Shown here: piece after piece, positions 59,691-64,000 of the stretch | Layout: each line of letters opens with the position of its first letter | How positions within the stretch are numbered: position 1 is the stretch's first letter | From: an uncultured Sphingorhabdus sp. | GTDB lineage: Bacteria > Pseudomonadota > Alphaproteobacteria > Sphingomonadales > Sphingomonadaceae | Length of the DNA: 64,000 nt | Reading direction: 5' to 3' | NCBI GenBank assembly: GCA_947492905.1 | Contig: CANLOL010000001.1 | Span: forward strand, 2,024,578 to 2,088,577 | Position numbers and translations under genes: made by a program | Notes under the pieces: model-generated | The model's input: only the letters and a program-made list of their open reading frames with translations | Database searches by the model: none | What the model was told of the DNA's origin: nothing

Positions 59691-61124
59691 TTGACCGGTG
59701 CAGTTGGAGAGGTTGATAATCTCAACCATAAATTTGAAGGGGACTTTGGTTTTGTCCTGCTAATTAGTTGTGTCGCCACAATAGGTGGTTTTCTCTTTGG
59801 ATTTGATAGTGGCGTAATCAATGGTACCGTTGATGGTCTTCGCGTTGCATTTAATTCAGAGAGTATGGGCACAGGTTTCAATGTTGCTTCCATGCTATTG
59901 GGCTGTGCTATTGGTGCTGCTTTAGCAGGCACATTATCTGATAAATTTGGCCGCAGAACTATGATGATAGTCGCAGCATTATTCTTCATTGTTTCGGCAT
60001 GGGGTTCTGGCGTAGCTGGCAGCTCTTCTGAATTCATAATATATCGTATATTGGGCGGACTTGCGGTTGGTGCAGCCAGTGTCATGGCACCGGCTTATAT
60101 TTCTGAAATTGCCCCTGCTCGCTTTCGTGGGCGCCTATCCTCTATCCAGCAAGTCGCAATTATTGCGGGCTTATTCATAGCATTTTTGAGCAATTATTTA
60201 ATTGCCAACACAGCAGGATCAGCGCTTAATGAATGGCTATGGGGATATGAAGCTTGGCGCTGGATGTTTTGGATCGAACTTATTCCTGCAACGATTTTCT
60301 TAATTGCATTATTGCTCATTCCAGAAAGCCCGCGTTTCTTGGTCGCAAGCGGCAGTTCTAATAATGCTCGGTCTATTTTAATACGCATTAATGGCAGCAA
60401 TGATGGTGAGACTAAGGTGGATGAGATTAAAAGCTCGCTTGCCAAAGACCATAAACCACGCCTGTCTGATATATTGGGCAATCGCGGTGGGTTAAAACCT
60501 ATCGTATGGGTTGGTATTGGCCTTGCTGTTTTCCAGCAATTGGTCGGCATTAATGTGGTGTTTTATTATGGCGCCGTGCTCTGGCAAGCCGTTGGCTTTT
60601 CAGAGGGTGATGCATTGTTAATCAATGTTATATCAGGTGCGGTTTCCATATTGGCCGTGGTCGTTGCTTTATCACTGATTGATAAAGTGGGCCGTAAACC
60701 CTTATTGCTCATTGGTTCTATTGGGATGGCCGTCACATTATCCATCTTAGTATATTGTTTCTCTCAGGCAGAATTGGTCGATGGTTCGGTCTCTCTCCCT
60801 GGCAGCATTGGTTTAATAGCCCTGCTAGCCGCAAATGGATATGTGATGTTCTTTAATGGCTCATGGGGACCCGTTATGTGGGTATCATTGGGCGAGATGT
60901 TCCCTAATCAGATTAGAGGCGCTGGCTTGGCGGTTGCAGGGTTTTTCCAATGGACAGCAAATTTTGCGATCACAATGACCTTTCCAATCATGCTGGTATC
61001 GCCGCAAATTGGTCTGGCAGGAGCCTATGGATTCTATGCCATATTCGCCTTTATCTCTATCTTCTTTGTTTACAAAGCTGTACGCGAAACACGCGGAATG
61101 GAATTGGAAGATATGACGAATTAA
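59691..61124 (+). CDS. xylE: Sugar/proton symporter of the MFS sugar-porter family, probably xylose
   Basis: 477 residues, 12 helices. Sugar-porter signatures are GFLFGFDSGVINGT in helix 1, LSDKFGRRTMM, PAYISEIAPARFRGRL, IPESPRFLV, FQQLVGINVVFYYG and LIDKVGRKPLL. Starts with TTG at 59691, supported by GAGGAGAG 5-12 bases upstream and the absence of an ATG before helix 1. Substrate is inferred from divergence with xylBA and the shared operator. A terminator follows. Confidence 0.88.
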   Translation: MTGAVGEVDNLNHKFEGDFGFVLLISCVATIGGFLFGFDSGVINGTVDGLRVAFNSESMGTGFNVASMLLGCAIGAALAGTLSDKFGRRTMMIVAALFFIVSAWGSGVAGSSSEFIIYRILGGLAVGAASVMAPAYISEIAPARFRGRLSSIQQVAIIAGLFIAFLSNYLIANTAGSALNEWLWGYEAWRWMFWIELIPATIFLIALLLIPESPRFLVASGSSNNARSILIRINGSNDGETKVDEIKSSLAKDHKPRLSDILGNRGGLKPIVWVGIGLAVFQQLVGINVVFYYGAVLWQAVGFSEGDALLINVISGAVSILAVVVALSLIDKVGRKPLLLIGSIGMAVTLSILVYCFSQAELVDGSVSLPGSIGLIALLAANGYVMFFNGSWGPVMWVSLGEMFPNQIRGAGLAVAGFFQWTANFAITMTFPIMLVSPQIGLAGAYGFYAIFAFISIFFVYKAVRETRGMELEDMTN

Positions 61125-61151
61125 TACACTCAAGCATCATATTATAAAATT

Positions 61152-61184
61152 AAGAGCCGGCGCCTTATCGCTGGCTCTTTTTTT
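61152..61184 (+). terminator. Rho-independent terminator after the transporter gene
   Basis: Stem AGAGCCGGCG / CGCTGGCTCT around CTTAT-type loop (about 61152-61179), one mismatch, followed by TTTTTTT. Confidence 0.85.
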
Positions 61185-61428
61185 GTATGTAGAGGGCCGA
61201 GTTTTTTGTATGTAGAGGGCCGAGCTTTATACGAATATGAATATAGCTTTATGCGAATAAAAACCCAATTCTGTACGAATATGAACAGAGCTTTGTGCGA
61301 ATAAAAACCCAATTCTGTACGAATATGAAGCGATTTTTTTTGCGAATAAGAACCTAATTTTGTGAACATAAGAACAGAGTCTTGTAAGAAATAAAAATTA
61401 GTTTTGAGCGAATAAGAACAGGGCCTTA
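61181..61428. repeat. Degenerate 22-23 bp tandem repeat array
   Basis: About 11 units. The first two (61181, 61204) share TTTTGTATGTAGAGGGCCGA. From 61231 the units follow a 22-bp pattern, e.g. ACGAATATGAACAGAGCTTT and GCGAATAAAAACCCAATTCT, alternating so that a 44-bp double unit recurs at 61253, 61297, about 61342 and 61386. The unit length is not a multiple of 3 and there are no unique spacers, so it is neither a coding repeat nor a CRISPR. It fills the gap between two convergent terminators. Confidence 0.8.
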
Positions 61429-61437
61429 CGCAAAAAA

Positions 61438-61474
61438 AAGCCGCGAACCAAACTCTATGTTTGATCCGCAGCTT
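61438..61474 (-). terminator. Rho-independent terminator after the GH3 gene
   Basis: On the minus strand the 16-bp stem formed by 61474-61459 and 61453-61438 (with wobbles, loop 61458-61454) is followed by a run of eight T. It lies 60 bp past the stop codon. Confidence 0.88.
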
Positions 61475-61533
61475 ATGGGAGGAGAGTATCGGGTTTCTAT
61501 CGCTGCATAGAAACGAATATGATCAAAGTTTTA

Positions 61534-63924
61534 TTATTTTGTTATATTCAAAGTTACGGTTTTAAGATCAACAGAATTAGAACCGACCATGATGTCAAAA
61601 TCACCGGGCTCAACCACGCGCTTCATATCTTTGTCCCAGAAGCGGAAGTCTTCTTGATCTAGTTTGAAAGAGACAGTCTTTGCCTCTCCTGCTTTCAGGC
61701 TCACACGCTTAAAGCCGCGCAATTCTTTTACAGGCCGTGTTACAGAGCTTACCTTATCACGGATATAAAGCTGCACAACTTCATCACCAGCGCGTTTTCC
61801 AGTATTTGAAACAGTAGTATTTACTGTGACCGTACCATCTACCCCAATGCTAGAGGATGATAATTTAGGAGCACCAACTTCAAACTTGGTATAGCTTAAG
61901 CCAAATCCAAAAGGATATAGAGGCTTAGTAGTGTCAAATAAATAACCCCTCAATGCGCTTGGTTTGTGATTATAAACAAGGGGAAGCTGTCCTACATCAC
62001 GGGCCACTGTCACAGGTAGTTTACCGCTAGGGTTCACTTCGCCGAATAATATATTGGCCATGGCGGTTCCGCCTTCTTGTCCCAAATACCAGCCTTCTAT
62101 TATGGCCGCAGCATCAGATTCGATTTCATCAATGCCCAATGGCTTACCATTGATAAGAACTACAACAACGGGTTTACCCAGAGCATACATAGCTTTTGCT
62201 AATTCTTCTTGTTCACCCACCAATTCAATATCGGTACGATCGCCAAGATGGTCTTTTGACCAGCCTTCACGCGAAGTCGCTTCGCTACCGCCAATGAATA
62301 AAACAACAACGTCGGAATCAGCGGCTACTTTCTTGGCTTCTTCGATCATTTTGAGATTTTCATCTCTATCGGCGATGACAATCTCATCGCTCCACCAATC
62401 GCCCTTAGATGTCAGCTTCACGCCTTCATGATAGACAATATCTGCGCTTTTACCGACATAAGATTTTATGCCATCAAGCATCGTAATTACGCGCGTTGGA
62501 ACATCTGAATAGCCGCCCAAACGCACCGCATCAGCATTAGGGCCAATGACAGCTATTTTTTTCAAAGCATTTTTGTCAAGCGGTAAAGCGCCATCATTTT
62601 TCAACAAAATAGCGGATTTATGCGCAGCCTCTAATGCCAGAGCGCGGGCCTGAGCATTATCCGTAATTCTCTCTGCATAATCCGCATTCGCGTAAGGCGT
62701 TTCAAACAAACCTGCGCTAAATTTAATCACAAGCATGCGGCGCACGGCTTGATCAATATCGGCTTGCGTAATCAAGCCTTCCTCAAGAGCCTCTGGCAGA
62801 AACTTAAATGCACGCCCATCGGGCAAGTCAAAATCTACACCAGATTTCAGCGCACGAACCGCAGCTGATTTTAGATCAGGCTCTACATGGTGAAGCCTTT
62901 CCAGATCATCAATTCCTTCATAATCAGAAACCACGCCGCCTTTGAAGCCCCATTCTTTGCGCAGAACATCATTAAGCAACCATGGGTTACCATGCGAAGG
63001 CACGCCATCAATTTCATTATAAGATGCCATCAGGCTCAATACATTTGTACGCTGAACAATTTGCTCAAATGGAGGGAAGAAAACTTCGCGCAATAGGCGC
63101 TCAGAAATATTAGAAGGTCCAACATTAGTACCGCTCTCTGGTTGGCCATGACCGGTCATATGTTTCAATGTTGCCATAACTTTATCATTGGCGATTGGTA
63201 ATTTATCGCCCTGAAAGCCTTTTACCGCTGCGACGCCAAGCTCACCTACCAAATATGGGTCTTCGCCATATGTTTCTTCTATACGACCCCAACGCGAATC
63301 GCGGGCGACATCGACAACGGGAGACAATACCAAATGAGCGCCGCGTGCGCGGATTTCACGAGCGACAACCGAATATACGCGCTCAAATAAAACCGGATCC
63401 CAAGAAGAAGCTAAGCCAATGGCTTGAGGAAATGAAGTTGCGCCTCTTGCCGCATAACCATGCAAGCCTTCTTCGTGGAACAATACAGGGATACCTAAAC
63501 GTGTATTCTCTATTTCATATTTTTGTATAGCATTAATCAGCTCGACAGTCTGACGCTCGTCACGAAATGGTTTTTCCAGCGGGCTTGTTGGCCCCTCCAA
63601 ATCATTTGGGCGAGCAAAGTGGCCGATACCATGTGGGAATAATTCGGCTGCTTTTTTGGCATCAAAATTACCGTCTTTATCAAATATCTTAGGCTTACTA
63701 TTCCAGACAGTAGTAATTTGCGCTATTTTTTCCTCTAATGTCATGCGAGCTAGCAAATCGTCTGCGCGCTGATCGATGCTCAATGCAGGATTTTTATAAG
63801 GAAGTAATTTTTGATTGGATTGCGCCTGCGCTTCATTATGCACAGAAGGATAAGAACCTAGGGCTGCAATTAATGCGAGGCTAGATGCGCCAACAAACGC
63901 AATCTTTTTGATATGACCCAACAT
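61534..63924 (-). CDS. bglX: Exported GH3 family beta-glycosidase (beta-glucosidase or beta-xylosidase)
   Basis: 796 residues from the ATG at 63924 (a TTG at 63930 is the alternative). Signal peptide at about 1-34 with an AQA cleavage site, so periplasmic or outer-membrane side. GH3 N-terminal barrel with GIPVLFHEEGLHGY, KHMTGHG (254-260) and the catalytic nucleophile Asp334 in GGVVSDYEGI. GH3 C-terminal domain with VIGPNAD and VVLFIGGSEATSREGW, then a fibronectin III-like end. Next to xylose genes and sharing their operator, it most likely releases xylose from xylo-oligosaccharides; activity on glucosides cannot be excluded. Confidence 0.92.
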   Translation of the reverse strand: MLGHIKKIAFVGASSLALIAALGSYPSVHNEAQAQSNQKLLPYKNPALSIDQRADDLLARMTLEEKIAQITTVWNSKPKIFDKDGNFDAKKAAELFPHGIGHFARPNDLEGPTSPLEKPFRDERQTVELINAIQKYEIENTRLGIPVLFHEEGLHGYAARGATSFPQAIGLASSWDPVLFERVYSVVAREIRARGAHLVLSPVVDVARDSRWGRIEETYGEDPYLVGELGVAAVKGFQGDKLPIANDKVMATLKHMTGHGQPESGTNVGPSNISERLLREVFFPPFEQIVQRTNVLSLMASYNEIDGVPSHGNPWLLNDVLRKEWGFKGGVVSDYEGIDDLERLHHVEPDLKSAAVRALKSGVDFDLPDGRAFKFLPEALEEGLITQADIDQAVRRMLVIKFSAGLFETPYANADYAERITDNAQARALALEAAHKSAILLKNDGALPLDKNALKKIAVIGPNADAVRLGGYSDVPTRVITMLDGIKSYVGKSADIVYHEGVKLTSKGDWWSDEIVIADRDENLKMIEEAKKVAADSDVVVLFIGGSEATSREGWSKDHLGDRTDIELVGEQEELAKAMYALGKPVVVVLINGKPLGIDEIESDAAAIIEGWYLGQEGGTAMANILFGEVNPSGKLPVTVARDVGQLPLVYNHKPSALRGYLFDTTKPLYPFGFGLSYTKFEVGAPKLSSSSIGVDGTVTVNTTVSNTGKRAGDEVVQLYIRDKVSSVTRPVKELRGFKRVSLKAGEAKTVSFKLDQEDFRFWDKDMKRVVEPGDFDIMVGSNSVDLKTVTLNITK

Positions 63925-63969
63925 AGACAATAATCTCTCTTTCTAAATTTTATCAATTTATTTTTTATA

Positions 63970-63985
63970 ATGATAACGCTATCAT
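63970..63985. promoter_or_regulatory. LacI-type operator upstream of the GH3 gene
   Basis: ATGATAACGCTATCAT: perfect 6-bp arms ATGATA / TATCAT around the ACGC core seen in LacI-family sites. It lies 46 bp before the ATG, directly upstream of TTATAA on the minus strand. Almost identical to the site at 59596. Confidence 0.7.
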
Positions 63986-64000
63986 AATGTTATAAATAGC

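Noticed and set aside
61142-61369. Minus-strand frame of about 75 codons across the tandem array
   Set aside because: Open only because the 22-bp repeat lacks stops in that frame; the unit is not a multiple of 3, and the frame overlaps a terminator.
61181-61428. CRISPR array
   Set aside because: Units are adjacent and degenerate with no unique spacers, and no cas gene is present.

Overview
The window looks like a chromosomal segment of an alphaproteobacterium of the Sphingomonadales. The clues are gene content and order: lolC-lolD next to dnaE, trpEGDC-moaC-moeA-lexA-comEC, a full nuoA-N operon running on into birA-coaX-rnj-DUF1467, tkt-gap-pgk-fda-thiE-efp, and zapA-6S RNA-fau-DUF2842. The DNA is clearly AT-rich for that order, so this is a low-GC lineage; the genus cannot be fixed from the sequence. 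No tRNA, rRNA, insertion sequence, phage gene or CRISPR array was seen.

Layout. 1-3.8 kb (minus strand): the 5' part of dnaE, a glutathione peroxidase and the LolCD lipoprotein exporter. 3.9-4.65 kb: a small heat-shock gene with a strong match to an RpoH promoter, a ROSE-type RNA thermometer over its Shine-Dalgarno, and a terminator. 4.7-7.8 kb: pyrG, secG, tpiA on the minus strand. 8.0-16.3 kb (plus): ppiD, trpE-G-D-C, moaC, moeA and lexA, the last with a GTTC-N7-GTTC SOS box. 16.4-20.2 kb: comEC (minus) and gltA (plus). 20.2-26.8 kb: a poorly characterised cluster of a histidine-kinase-like protein, a DUF2336-like protein, a nucleotidyltransferase-like membrane protein, an Hpt-like protein and a long membrane coiled-coil protein. 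Both the kinase and the Hpt protein lack the phospho-accepting histidine.

26.9-47.0 kb (minus): one long run of co-oriented, often overlapping genes encoding all 14 complex I subunits, then biotin ligase, type III pantothenate kinase, RNase J and a DUF1467 membrane protein. This operon is decorated. Two small membrane proteins lie next to nuoE and nuoF. Two AT-rich genes sit between nuoG and nuoH, one of them encoding a predicted exported protein with a perfectly spaced internal duplication. NuoH carries a C-terminal extension of about 137 residues and NuoC a histone-like Lys/Ala tail. Four copies of two palindromic repeat families lie in its intergenic gaps.

47.2-54.9 kb (minus): an inositol-monophosphatase-like protein, EF-P, ThiE, class I aldolase, Pgk, Gap and transketolase, i.e. 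lower glycolysis and the pentose-phosphate link. 55.1-56.7 kb (plus): a small coiled-coil protein, ZapA, 6S RNA, 5-formyl-THF cyclo-ligase and DUF2842. 56.7-64 kb: a xylose module of xylA, xylB, a divergent sugar/H+ symporter and an exported GH3 glycosidase. Almost identical LacI-type operators in the xylB/transporter intergenic region and upstream of the GH3 gene suggest one regulon linking extracellular xyloside cleavage, uptake and catabolism. A degenerate 22-bp tandem repeat array lies between the two convergent terminators of this module.
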